A stretch of DNA of 64,000 nucleotides. Source: Bacillota bacterium. GTDB taxonomy: Bacteria; Bacillota; Clostridia; Lachnospirales; Lachnospiraceae. How positions within the stretch are numbered: the stretch's first letter is position 1; the number at the start of each line of letters is the position of its first letter. The notes beneath the pieces are model-generated. The model searched no databases. It was given only the letters and a program-made list of their open reading frames with translations, and was not told where the DNA came from. Of this stretch, positions 26,386 to 35,164 are shown piece by piece. A program made the position numbers and the translations under genes. The stretch is taken from positions 124,001-188,000 of the forward strand of contig JAEYLX010000049.1 of NCBI GenBank assembly GCA_023407575.1, read 5' to 3'.

Positions 26386-27888
26386 CTACCATTTCTTTAA
26401 TATCGTCTTTCTTTCAATTGGATCAAGATTACGAATAATCGGATCCTCATAATATGAGTCATTTTTTATATGAGTCGTTGATACCTCTTCAAAAATAGCT
26501 CCCTTTGAAGAAGTAAAAGAATGCATCTCTTCACGAAGTACCGTCTGAATATCACCTGGTTTTAAATACCTATCTTTTCCTCCAATATTAACCGTCATAT
26601 CACCATACAGCAACTGGAAGGTTTCCTCTTTCACCTTATGCATATGCATCGGATGTTTTTGACCCGGTAGAATAACTAAAAGCTTCTTACAGTACTCACG
26701 ATTGATAATACTAATTATAATTGCACCTGTTTGTCTAAAATGTCTCATTCCATAATGATGGGATAACTCAACCTCAAATTCGCTGCCTAGTGCTATCCCA
26801 GCTTCATACAACATACCTTTTGCATCATGAACTACGCTTCTTACCAAATTCACATCTGTTAATATTCTCTTTTCATATAGCGGTTCGTTCATATTGTAGT
26901 CTCTAGTTGCAATAATACCTTCGATAAACTCACCACTTGTCATCTGCTTGTCCTGACAAGGCATTGCAAAGAACACATCTTCAAGCCTAATCGCATCACC
27001 CTTTTTAATGTTCTTCTTTACATATGCTCCTCTCATCAGAGAACGAAGTGAATCAATCTCTTCCTGGCTGACATATTTATCATTTTCTTTCTTTGTTCTG
27101 CAAATCATTTTGGCATCTATGACTGCTTTTACCCATTTATCAGACTGCTCCGGATTCATAGAGTATGCATTTAGAGTTATAGTTTCTGTCGGCAATCCCA
27201 CATGACGCTCTAATATTTTTGCTCCTTTTGCTACTGCTAACATGGCTACAATATTCTCATTGGGATCTTCATGTCCCGAATAACCAATCGTTATTTCTGG
27301 ATAACGCCGATTCATACGGTCAATGAAATCCAACTGGAGGCGTTCCAGCGGTGCAGGATACTCTGCTATGCAATGTAAAAAAGCAAATTCACAACCCTTG
27401 TGTGTAAAGAAATTATATAATTTATCTATATCTGACAGTGTCTTACCACCTGTTGAAATTATTACTGGTTTATGTGTAAAGGCAATTTTAGTCAAAAGAG
27501 GCCAATCCAGAGCACTACAGCTTGCTACCTTTATAACATCAATACCCTGATCCATACACCAATCTACGCCATCTTCATCAAATGGTGTACTCATCGCAAT
27601 CATACCTTCTTCATGAATAACATCCACCAACTGCGAGAATTGATCAAAATCAAGCCTTGTTCCCATAAATCTAGGTATATGATTGATATCTTTTCTCTCC
27701 TTAAAATCAGGATGTACAAAAGTATCTAAATTACGATATTGCAGCTTCACTGCAGCTTTAATATTATATTTACGTGTTATTCTGCTCATCGCCTTTATGA
27801 TATCAATTCCATGCTCAACGCTACCTTGATGGCTATTTGCCATCTCAAAGATAAACAAATCAGAAAAAACATTACTTTCATTTATCAT
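26386..27888 (-). CDS. NeuB-type nonulosonate synthase with SAF and cupin domains
   Basis: 500 residues. Residues ~10-270 are a NeuB TIM barrel: FEMANSHQGSVEHG, KLQYRNLDTFVHP, STPFDEDGVDW, VIKVASCSALDWPLL, ISTGGKTLSDI, GYSGHEDP and LERHVGLP. Such enzymes condense phosphoenolpyruvate with an amino sugar (or its phosphate) to give sialic, legionaminic or pseudaminic acid. Residues ~280-355 form the SAF domain (RGAYVKKNIKKGDAI, YEKRIL). Residues ~360-500 are a cupin with PGQKHPMHMHKVKEETFQLL and LKPGDIQTVLREEMHSF. The cupin fusion makes it longer than typical NeuB (~340). Product identity cannot be settled. It has its own spacer and precedes a strong terminator. Confidence 0.85.
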   Translation of the reverse strand: MINESNVFSDLFIFEMANSHQGSVEHGIDIIKAMSRITRKYNIKAAVKLQYRNLDTFVHPDFKERKDINHIPRFMGTRLDFDQFSQLVDVIHEEGMIAMSTPFDEDGVDWCMDQGIDVIKVASCSALDWPLLTKIAFTHKPVIISTGGKTLSDIDKLYNFFTHKGCEFAFLHCIAEYPAPLERLQLDFIDRMNRRYPEITIGYSGHEDPNENIVAMLAVAKGAKILERHVGLPTETITLNAYSMNPEQSDKWVKAVIDAKMICRTKKENDKYVSQEEIDSLRSLMRGAYVKKNIKKGDAIRLEDVFFAMPCQDKQMTSGEFIEGIIATRDYNMNEPLYEKRILTDVNLVRSVVHDAKGMLYEAGIALGSEFEVELSHHYGMRHFRQTGAIIISIINREYCKKLLVILPGQKHPMHMHKVKEETFQLLYGDMTVNIGGKDRYLKPGDIQTVLREEMHSFTSSKGAIFEEVSTTHIKNDSYYEDPIIRNLDPIERKTILKKW

Positions 27889-28067
27889 TAAAAAGTTACC
27901 TCCCTAAAACACAAAATCGCGAATCATTATAACTTTATAACTTATATATCGACATTGTATACTAAAATATTAACAACGTATAATAAAGAAATAGACTTAC
28001 GTTTTATTAACATCTAAACAACTATTATATGTGCTACCATGTGTAGAAAATTTTAATCCAACAAAAA

Positions 28068-28096
28068 ATGCTTAAGCAGTCATATTACTTAAGCAT
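28068..28096 (-). terminator. Intrinsic terminator of the neuA-like gene
   Basis: ATGCTTAAG (28068-28076) pairs with CTTAAGCAT (28088-28096). On the minus strand it is followed by TTTTT. It lies 16 bases past the stop codon. Confidence 0.85.
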
Positions 28097-28111
28097 CTAA
28101 TTATTATATAA

Positions 28112-29119
28112 TCATTTTCCCAAAAGCTCTATTAATCTATCCATGGATATCATATGATCATCAACATAAAAATCTGCATTTGGCTTTCCAAAATGTAATT
28201 CATGGTAGTGTACGCCCCATTTTTTTAATTGATTTTCTGTAATCTCTCTCCAATCAATTCCAGTTACATAACCTCTAGCTGTAAGAAGTATAATCTCATT
28301 ATTCATATCATAGAGCTTATTAATTATATCAATCATAACCACATTCGGTTCAGCTATGGAATATTCATTGTTTACAGCAATCTTTGCTATCACACCATCA
28401 ATATCAAAAACAAATCGTTTCTTACCTGCTGTAATTCGAAGAAATTCCTCTGCTGCCTTGAATTCTTCCTCTGTATCTATGTCGAAGTTCTTTCTCATTT
28501 CATAACCACAAATTTTATTACCAGACATGGATTTCTGATTAAGAATTACCTCTCCTTTAACAACGTCAATACATGCATTTTGATAGTACACCCTTGGCAA
28601 TTGCTGCCTTGGCATATTGTAGCATTCAGGAATATCTGTCATGATAGGAGCTATCTCATCATTGTCATCTTTAAACCACATTTTATATGGAATCTCCTTG
28701 GCAGGAGCAATACTTCTAACAGAATCATATGATGGATCTTTTAGTAGAATTTCAATCATAGCATCAATATCTTCCACGTTGCGAATCGGATATGTTGGTC
28801 TAAGCTGTACAACAATATCTGCATGATATCCTTCGCATTTTTTAAGGTAATTCAAACAATGATAAAAAACATCAATATCCAGCGCTGTATCAGTTGCATA
28901 TTGCAGCGGTCTTATAAATGGTACCTCTGCCCCGTATTCTTTTCCCAGGTTGGCATAGGCTTCACTATCCGTACTTAAGATAATCCGATTAATATACTTA
29001 GATTCTTTGGCGTGCTCTATGGAATATCCTAACATAGGCTTCCCATTAATTAGACGTATATTTTTATGCGGCACACTTTTAGAACCACTTCTTGCAGGTA
29101 TAATTGCTAATATATTCAT
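28112..29119 (-). CDS. Acylneuraminate cytidylyltransferase fused to a HAD phosphatase domain
   Basis: 335 residues, two enzymes in one chain. Residues ~1-225 are a NeuA/PseF-like CMP-nonulosonate synthetase: LAIIPARSGSKSVPHKNIRLINGKPML (the CTP loop), IILSTDSEAYANLG, and the RPTYPIRNVEDID stretch. Residues ~230-335 are a HAD-like phosphatase: FVFDIDGVIA (motif I), IILLTARG (motif II) and ADFYVDDHMISMDRL (motif IV). A phosphatase here could remove the 9-phosphate from a nonulosonate-9-phosphate before activation (inference). It is followed by the NeuB-like gene and preceded by the Maf gene, 16 bases apart, which ties it to flagellin modification. Confidence 0.85.
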   Translation of the reverse strand: MNILAIIPARSGSKSVPHKNIRLINGKPMLGYSIEHAKESKYINRIILSTDSEAYANLGKEYGAEVPFIRPLQYATDTALDIDVFYHCLNYLKKCEGYHADIVVQLRPTYPIRNVEDIDAMIEILLKDPSYDSVRSIAPAKEIPYKMWFKDDNDEIAPIMTDIPECYNMPRQQLPRVYYQNACIDVVKGEVILNQKSMSGNKICGYEMRKNFDIDTEEEFKAAEEFLRITAGKKRFVFDIDGVIAKIAVNNEYSIAEPNVVMIDIINKLYDMNNEIILLTARGYVTGIDWREITENQLKKWGVHYHELHFGKPNADFYVDDHMISMDRLIELLGK

Positions 29120-29135
29120 ACCCTATCCTCCATAA

Positions 29136-30977
29136 TTAATATTCTAGAAGAGACTGAATATAGTACAACAGTAAAGGTTGCAGCTCTAAAGCTCCCTTAT
29201 TCATCGCTTTATATACCTCAAGTGACTTGGTATAGGTTCTAATCTGATTTTTAATCCTATCTTCAGATAGTAGGTTTATGTTTTCCGTCTGTTCTGTAGT
29301 AACCTTTGCAATAAAATCATTTAGTAATTGATATATACTCATCTCATAAATATTCTCATTGTGCTGTGATAATCTTTTTAGTTTTATTTGATATTCATTG
29401 TTGGATACACGATCCTTTTGTGCCGCCGGAATCAAATCTTCCAAAATATGCGTAGCAGCCTCTGCCATATCTGCTATTTTACCCAAGTCAGATACACCTT
29501 CCTGTAAATATTGAATTACTAACGGAAGTTCATCCTCACTAATAGTCTGATTTTTATTTTGGAGTATAGTATCAACATCAATTTCTTTCACACAGTACTT
29601 AAGAATCGCCTCTGATAGTGCCATGATTTTTGTACCTTTAATCTTAGCCCCACCTTCTGTAGCATCAATCACCTCAATTTGGGGACATACAGCGATTGTT
29701 TCCTCAAACCATAAAAGGTAGGTATACCAATCATATCTCGCTTTTACCATATTCCCAAAAATATCTTCTACTAGCATCATAGCACCTTCTCCAGCGGAAC
29801 GTGCATTAAGAATTACACCACCGGCATGTGTTAGCTCACCATGATAACACAAGTCCTGTCCTATCATAATAATTCTTTGAAAACCTAACATGATAGAGAT
29901 GGCAAACGCTGCCGTCGCTACACATCCTCCAACTCCAAAAACAGGTTGCTTTTTACCAATCCTCTCAAAAAGGTTATGCATAAAGATCTCATTCGCATAA
30001 AATATTTTCCTTCCCCGATGCAAATCCATCAGTTGCGGATTACTTGATGACTTGCATAAGAGAGGTATCTCTTTGAATCTTTCATCCGAAAAATGACTCA
30101 AAGATTTAGCCGCATCCAGGGTTACAACAAAATTCGGGATAATATCTCTTTGCAAAAGATACTTAAGGGCACTATCTACTGCAAATATAATGGCTTTTCC
30201 CTTTGCGTTTACTAATTCGTCAATATTTTTATCTAAAGATGGTCCTGCAGATACAATAATTGCAGGGACATCTTTTGAAAAACTCCCTACAAAATCCTCT
30301 AATATATTACATTTTTTTATATGCTTAAGATTTATGATTTCATTACAGGTCATTGTGGCACCCCAAAATGCTTCAGTATTTTTATTCACAATAGTCCGTA
30401 TTTTATGATCCTCCAATATCTTGATAAAGTCAGCATATTCTGTTGTAAATATTCGGTCATATTGGGGATGTAAGCACTTTATTTGTGAGTTCAGGTTTGT
30501 CCAATCAATATAATCATAAATTTGGGTTGTAAATTCCTTTGGATTTATTCCCTCTATACTTATGGAGACTCTATCATCCTGTAATATATCAGTAATATCA
30601 TAATTTGCCAGTGTATGTAAAAAGATATCTGCCGATGGTTCATAAACAAAAAGGAGATCGTTTTCTTTTCTTCTCTTCATCAATTCTCTGGCAAATATAC
30701 CATTTCCTAAACCAAACATGGAAACTACAATACTAATATTGTTAAAGTTAAATTGCTTTGCCCATTCCTCTGCCTCATTTAATGGTCGATAAGCACTATT
30801 AAGTCGAATCGAGCTCTTATCTTTTACATAAACAATCGCTTTATTTCCATCCTTTGTATCTGTCGAGGTAACTGAACATGCTGAATCCATAGATGAAGAA
30901 TTGTAGTTTAAAATGCCTTCATACAACATCTTATTGTTATCCTTTATCGCTTTTAAATTCTTTTCTAAATAGTCCAT
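29136..30977 (-). CDS. Motility-associated factor (Maf/DUF115) glycosyltransferase-like protein
   Basis: 613 residues. Maf proteins transfer CMP-activated nonulosonic acids to flagellin in several bacteria. Residues ~85-200 give the N-terminal domain (NNISIVVSMFGLGNGIFAREL; LLFVYEPSADIF). Residues ~235-430 give the DUF115/MptE-like core with PAIIVSAGPSLDKNIDEL, IFAVDSALKYLLQRDIIPNFVVTLDA, GVGGCVATAAF and MIGQDLCYHGELTHAGG. A long helical C-terminus follows. The gene lies between flagellin and the neuA-like gene, which fits transfer of the nonulosonate to flagellin. GGTGACC is close to the ATG. Confidence 0.85.
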   Translation of the reverse strand: MDYLEKNLKAIKDNNKMLYEGILNYNSSSMDSACSVTSTDTKDGNKAIVYVKDKSSIRLNSAYRPLNEAEEWAKQFNFNNISIVVSMFGLGNGIFARELMKRRKENDLLFVYEPSADIFLHTLANYDITDILQDDRVSISIEGINPKEFTTQIYDYIDWTNLNSQIKCLHPQYDRIFTTEYADFIKILEDHKIRTIVNKNTEAFWGATMTCNEIINLKHIKKCNILEDFVGSFSKDVPAIIVSAGPSLDKNIDELVNAKGKAIIFAVDSALKYLLQRDIIPNFVVTLDAAKSLSHFSDERFKEIPLLCKSSSNPQLMDLHRGRKIFYANEIFMHNLFERIGKKQPVFGVGGCVATAAFAISIMLGFQRIIMIGQDLCYHGELTHAGGVILNARSAGEGAMMLVEDIFGNMVKARYDWYTYLLWFEETIAVCPQIEVIDATEGGAKIKGTKIMALSEAILKYCVKEIDVDTILQNKNQTISEDELPLVIQYLQEGVSDLGKIADMAEAATHILEDLIPAAQKDRVSNNEYQIKLKRLSQHNENIYEMSIYQLLNDFIAKVTTEQTENINLLSEDRIKNQIRTYTKSLEVYKAMNKGALELQPLLLYYIQSLLEY

Positions 30978-31001
30978 TTGGTCACCTCCAACATTTCATT
31001 T

Positions 31002-31286
31002 TTATAGAATGGTAGTCAACTGCTCAACAACCTCATATTTTAGGATATCTGATAAAAGAATGTAATCCAGTTCTTCCATTGCTTTTAATGCTTGTGTTAA
31101 ATTACTCATAAGTTTATCCAGATCAAATCCCTCAATAAGGCCTATCTCATTAATTAGTTCTGTCAAATCACCCAACACTATGTTTAATTTATCATAAGCT
31201 TTTCTTTGCTCCTGTTTATATAAATCATTACAAACCAGTTCTAAGCCGTCAATAACATTCTTTACATGAATCTTTAAATCTTCCAT
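31002..31286 (-). CDS. Small helical protein, FliS-like or Maf-associated
   Basis: About 94 residues if it starts at MEDLKIHVKNVIDG; the frame is open to a TTG at 31412. The upstream part looks non-coding (Cys/Phe-rich, without a ribosome site), so the start is uncertain. The protein is all-helical: LYKQEQRKAYDKLNIVLGDLTELINEI and KAMEELDYILLSDILKYEVVEQL. The same helical pattern is the N-terminal part of the 11142-12065 protein, fused there to a Maf-like domain. It lies 24 bases before the Maf gene. It could be a chaperone or partner of Maf (inference). Confidence 0.5.
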   Translation of the reverse strand: MEDLKIHVKNVIDGLELVCNDLYKQEQRKAYDKLNIVLGDLTELINEIGLIEGFDLDKLMSNLTQALKAMEELDYILLSDILKYEVVEQLTTIL

Positions 31287-31655
31287 TAAAAATGCCCAAC
31301 CTTTCTCCATACTTGTAAACATAAAACATAACCGTATATAAATAAAACAACTCGTTGATTGTTCTATAAATATGTTTTCCAATTCCTTCATATAATCAAA
31401 GAGTGTTTTCAAATTATGAATAACTTATTCCAGTATAAAACTATTTATCATAATTGTAACTGTTCTGCATCTCTGTATTTATGCGGTCTATTCTGGTATT
31501 CTATAAATAATAAATTAGATAGAATCACCTATCTGCATGCCACTGTACTCCGATGCACCCTTTCATCTCTGAGTTCTGAACTGTTACAAATAATATTCTG
31601 ATTTACATAATGAAACGACAAGTCAATTTACTTGTCATGAATTAAAGTGTAAAAA

Positions 31656-31675
31656 GGCCGACCCTCGGGTCGGCC
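31656..31675 (-). terminator. Intrinsic terminator of flagellin
   Basis: GGCCGACCC (31656-31664) pairs with GGGTCGGCC (31667-31675), then TTTTT on the minus strand. It is very GC-rich compared with its surroundings, as expected for a highly transcribed flagellin gene. Confidence 0.9.
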
Positions 31676-31699
31676 CTATATACTAAGGTACTTAAGAAA

Positions 31700-32518
31700 T
31701 TACTGTAATAATGACAACACGCCTTGTGTAGACTGATTAGCTTGAGCTAACATAGACTGAGCTGCCTGCTGAAGAATGTTGTTCTTCGCATACTTAACCA
31801 TCTCTTTAGCCATATCTGTATCACGAATACGGGATTCAGCTGACTGTAAATTCTCAGCAGCGTTATCTGCATTTGCAATAGTATGCTCTAATCTGTTCTG
31901 AAGTGCACCAAGTTTGGATCTTTCAGTAGAAACAGTCTTGATAGCATCATCAATTGTCTTAACAGCTGCAGTTGCTTTACTATAGCTCATAACTTTGCCA
32001 GAAATAGAGGAAACGCCTAATTTCTTAGCTGTCATAGTGTTAATGCTTAAAGTAATGCTCTGTGCATTGTTAGCACCAATCTGGAAGTTTTTGCTCTTGA
32101 AGGAACCATTTAATAACTTCTGAGTATTGAACTCTGTCTGATCTCCGATACGAGTGATCTCGTCTTGAAGAGCAGTGATCTCTTCTTTGATAGCAGTACG
32201 ATCTGCATCAACGTTAGTATCATTAGCTGCCTGTACAGTAAGCTCTCTCATTCTCTGAAGAATGGAGTGAGTTTCATTTAACGCACCTTCTGCTGTCTGG
32301 ATTAAGGAAATACTGTCCTGAGCATTAGTAGAAGCCTGTTCAAGACCTCTAATCTGTCCACGCATCTTTTCGGAGATGGAAAGACCTGCTGCGTCATCGC
32401 CTGCACGGTTAATTCTATAACCAGAAGATAATTTTTCTGTTGATTTTCCAAGATTAGTTGTAGTAATACCTAATTGTCTGTTTGTGTTGGCTGCTGCCAT
32501 ATTATGTTGAACTACCAT
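31700..32518 (-). CDS. fliC: Flagellin
   Basis: 272 residues, the filament subunit exported by the flagellar type III system. The N-terminal D0/D1 is classic: MAAANTNRQLGITTTNLGKS, LSSGYRINRAGDDAAGLSIS, and LIQTAEGALNETHSIL with ELTVQAANDTN. The C-terminal D1/D0 has IANADNAAENLQSAESRIRDTDMAKEMV and ILQQAAQSMLAQANQ. The variable middle (~145-200) is short and Ser/Thr-rich, so it is the likely site for O-linked modification by the neighbouring island. AGGAGGAAT precedes the ATG. It is transcribed alone from a sigma-D promoter. Confidence 0.97.
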   Translation of the reverse strand: MVVQHNMAAANTNRQLGITTTNLGKSTEKLSSGYRINRAGDDAAGLSISEKMRGQIRGLEQASTNAQDSISLIQTAEGALNETHSILQRMRELTVQAANDTNVDADRTAIKEEITALQDEITRIGDQTEFNTQKLLNGSFKSKNFQIGANNAQSITLSINTMTAKKLGVSSISGKVMSYSKATAAVKTIDDAIKTVSTERSKLGALQNRLEHTIANADNAAENLQSAESRIRDTDMAKEMVKYAKNNILQQAAQSMLAQANQSTQGVLSLLQ

Positions 32519-32542
32519 ATTTAATTCCTCCTTGAATTGTTA

Positions 32543-32558
32543 GTAGCATCCATGCTAC
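32543..32558 (-). promoter_or_regulatory. Likely CsrA-binding hairpin in the flagellin leader
   Basis: On the minus strand GTAGCA-TGGA-TGCTAC forms a perfect six-base stem with GGA in a four-base loop, 24 bases upstream of the flagellin ATG. A second GGA is in the Shine-Dalgarno AGGAGGA. One loop GGA plus one at the SD is the layout of the Bacillus subtilis hag leader bound by CsrA. csrA and fliW are 3.3 kb upstream in the same strand order. Confidence 0.65.
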
Positions 32559-32651
32559 CTATTTGTTATGTTAGTATACAGAATTGTCTAAATGTTCTCC
32601 GGCCGTACGCTCCATCTTTAACATTCTTCCATTCTGATCTACTTGTAATAT

Positions 32652-32678
32652 ATATCGGATTAATCTGTTATAACTTTA
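32652..32678 (-). promoter_or_regulatory. Sigma-D (sigma-28) promoter of flagellin
   Basis: On the minus strand TAAA (32678-32675), 15 bases, TCCGATAT (32659-32652). This matches TAAA-N15-GCCGATAT at all but one base. It gives a leader of ~125 bases. Confidence 0.85.
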
Positions 32679-32697
32679 TAGCTAATTTTATATTTTT

Positions 32698-33189
32698 TTA
32701 ATTTTTTTTGTCTAAAAAATATGCTTGTCCCTGATGTTGATTTGCCATGTTTTTATAATAGTTTGATACCATTTGATTATTGGCTTTAAAGTTCTTGACT
32801 TCTAAGCGTTTCTTTATTAAGACATTATCCATCTTCGTTTTATTACGTTTTTCTAGCGCTTGAAGCTTCATATTTAAGTCTGTTATTATAGTAATTAATT
32901 CTTTAAGTTCCTTGACTTCTACTTCAAAATATTTTGGATATTTAAGTAACGACTCCTTAATCCTTTGATAAACCTGTTCAAAACCATCATCCAGCTGCAA
33001 TAAGATATTCAACTGCTTGTCTTTTTCAGAGATTGTACCCAGAAATTCCTCTTTTTCAATCTCACCTTTATCAATAATTTCTTCCTGTATTGAAGTATAT
33101 TTCAGCAATTCCTGCAGCACACCAATTTTCTTTTTCAAGGTATCCTTTAGTAAAATAAAATATGTTTGATTTGGATTATTTAGTTCCAT
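32698..33189 (-). CDS. FliT-like flagellar chaperone
   Basis: 163 residues, predicted almost entirely helical and charged (for example EVEVKELKELITIITDLNMKLQALEKR), with the Lys/Asn-rich tail typical of the short proteins encoded just after fliS. By position (fliD-fliS-this gene) it is a candidate FliT, the export chaperone for the FliD cap. Sequence similarity to FliT is weak and the assignment rests mainly on order. A TTG one codon upstream is in frame, but the ATG at 33189 fits AAGGG better. The space to flagellin contains the sigma-D promoter. Confidence 0.55.
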   Translation of the reverse strand: MELNNPNQTYFILLKDTLKKKIGVLQELLKYTSIQEEIIDKGEIEKEEFLGTISEKDKQLNILLQLDDGFEQVYQRIKESLLKYPKYFEVEVKELKELITIITDLNMKLQALEKRNKTKMDNVLIKKRLEVKNFKANNQMVSNYYKNMANQHQGQAYFLDKKN

Positions 33190-33218
33190 CAAAACCCTTC
33201 TTTCTTTTCAGGTTTTCA

Positions 33219-33593
33219 CTATGCTTGTCTGGATAATTTCATAACCTCTTTCCAGGCATCACGCATTTCTCTGATGTAATCTAGGGCTTCCTCTAATATA
33301 GCTTTATCCTTCTTTATATTAGCGTCAATTAATCTTCGGTAAATATAATCATAGATTTTATCAAATTCACTAGCGATTGGATACTTAAAATCCAAGGTAC
33401 CTCTAAGTTCAGTTATAATTCTTTCTGTCTTAATTATATTTAAATTAGTCTTTTGTATATCATTTTTCTCCATTGCCATAATTCCCAAGTTTGCAAATTT
33501 AATCGCTCCCTCATATAGCATTAAAGTAAGCTCTGCTGGTGACGCGGTTAATATTTTACTATTACCATAAGCAGCTGCTGCATTTGTTGCCAT
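33219..33593 (-). CDS. fliS: Flagellar export chaperone FliS
   Basis: 124 residues, standard length. FliS binds the flagellin C-terminus and prevents polymerisation in the cytosol. Typical features are AAAAYGNSKILTASPAELTLMLYEGAIKFANLG, then NIIKTERIITELRGTLDF, and YDYIYRRLIDANI. AGGAGG precedes the ATG. It lies 39 bases after fliD and 29 bases before the fliT-like gene, all in the same operon. Confidence 0.95.
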   Translation of the reverse strand: MATNAAAAYGNSKILTASPAELTLMLYEGAIKFANLGIMAMEKNDIQKTNLNIIKTERIITELRGTLDFKYPIASEFDKIYDYIYRRLIDANIKKDKAILEEALDYIREMRDAWKEVMKLSRQA

Positions 33594-33632
33594 AGTTACT
33601 CCTCCTATTTCAATTGAAATCCTATTCTATTT

Positions 33633-35153
33633 CTAACTCTGTCCTAGCATTGATAAGAAAGAGGAACTCTGTGAATTCATTTTAGACATAGCTGATTCCA
33701 TTGCCGAGAATTGTTTATAATACTTGCTCTCTAGTGTAGACAGTTTAGACTCCATACTTTTTAGACTTGTATTATATTCTCTTAGTTTACTGGTCATCTC
33801 TTTATCATTATAAAAGTTCAAAGCACTTTTAATGGTAGAAGTCTTCATCTTATCTGATAAATCAGTGTATAAATCATTCATAATCGTTGTAATCGCTGTT
33901 ATGGTAGTTTCTGGATCCTCTGTCAAAGCCTTTTTTAACTTATCGGCAGATCCTGCCACTGTTGAATCCTCACTATTACCGCTAATGTGCAATAAACCTT
34001 TTTCTGTATATGCACCTGTGTTAATACCAAAAGTGGAAAGCGAATAACTTTTTCCATTCACGCTAACACTTTTTCCAAGACCTGTTCTTAAAGAACTGAT
34101 TACAGAGTTTAAAGAGTCATCTCTACGAAGCAGTGAGGTTTTAATTTTTGTTTCCCAATTTTCAATCTGTGTGTCAGTCATTGCCTCTTTCTGCTCATCA
34201 GTTAATGGATCATACCCTCTAGCTGATGCAGCACCATAGGTTTCATTCATCTCTTTTAAAAGTTCATTATACCCTGTGATAAAGCTCTTTACCATATTAT
34301 AAACAGCATCCGTATCCTTTGCAACCACCAGGTTAAGTGTCTGATCTTCTGTAGCGCCTTTTAGATTAAAGGTTAGTCCATTAGCTGTAATGGTATTGTT
34401 TTTACTCGTTAGTTTAGCTCCATTATACTCAACAATTGCATCCTTAGGTTGGACTATTGATAACCCACCAGCATTAACTACCAGTTCATCGTCGACAATA
34501 CTTGTTGTTATATCTGCTAAACCAAGATTAGATAAACTATCTATTGTAGTTGATGTCATGGTAAAGGCATTTGCTGACCCACTGTCGGTGGAACTAAGGA
34601 AAAACCTCTTCTGTGTTGCATCATAATTTGCATTAATACCAGCACTTTTACAAGCATCAATAAAACCTCCAACCGTAGTTGAACTGTCAACACCTAATGT
34701 GACTTCCTTTGTACCACCTTTAATTGTGATTATATTACTATCAGTATCACTAAAACCAAGATCCGTCAATAAGGTACTTCTTCCAATCGCTTTTCCATTC
34801 TTATCAGCAGACACGGTATCACCTGTTACATATTGTGAACTTGCAAGTTGCTTTATTTTTAAAGAATGGGAACCAACTGCTGCATTGGTATCAGCTGTTA
34901 CGGTCACTTTACTACTGTCAGACACCGTAACTCCTTTGGTATTATAGTTACCCTGAAGCCTCATTTTTGATAAGGAATCCGTATAAAACTTATATATTTT
35001 TGAATTTAAAGTTTGCCATTTTTCTTGCTTCCATTCGAGAGTTGTTATCTTATTATTTAGCTTGGTCGTCTTTTGACGCTCTGCTTTCATTAATTCAGAA
35101 ACCATGCTCTCTGTATCCATACCAGAAGCTAAACCTGATAATCTAATTGCCAT
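33633..35153 (-). CDS. fliD: Flagellar hook-associated protein 2 (filament cap)
   Basis: 506 residues. FliD caps the filament and helps flagellin insertion. The N-terminal domain begins IRLSGLASGMDTESMVSELMKAERQK and the C-terminal domain carries AALNFYNDKEM-type helices (here SALNFYNDKEMTSKLREYN) and a coiled-coil ending in FSAMESAMSKMNSQ. A central beta-rich Ser/Thr region is present. GGAGTG precedes the ATG. It is separated by 11 bases from flaG. Confidence 0.95.
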   Translation of the reverse strand: MAIRLSGLASGMDTESMVSELMKAERQKTTKLNNKITTLEWKQEKWQTLNSKIYKFYTDSLSKMRLQGNYNTKGVTVSDSSKVTVTADTNAAVGSHSLKIKQLASSQYVTGDTVSADKNGKAIGRSTLLTDLGFSDTDSNIITIKGGTKEVTLGVDSSTTVGGFIDACKSAGINANYDATQKRFFLSSTDSGSANAFTMTSTTIDSLSNLGLADITTSIVDDELVVNAGGLSIVQPKDAIVEYNGAKLTSKNNTITANGLTFNLKGATEDQTLNLVVAKDTDAVYNMVKSFITGYNELLKEMNETYGAASARGYDPLTDEQKEAMTDTQIENWETKIKTSLLRRDDSLNSVISSLRTGLGKSVSVNGKSYSLSTFGINTGAYTEKGLLHISGNSEDSTVAGSADKLKKALTEDPETTITAITTIMNDLYTDLSDKMKTSTIKSALNFYNDKEMTSKLREYNTSLKSMESKLSTLESKYYKQFSAMESAMSKMNSQSSSFLSMLGQS

Positions 35154-35164
35154 CCTATCACTCC

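Noticed and set aside
28229..28732. 167-residue plus-strand frame antisense to the NeuA-like gene
   Set aside because: Cys/Ile/Tyr-rich translation without any domain; the minus-strand gene has clear catalytic motifs.
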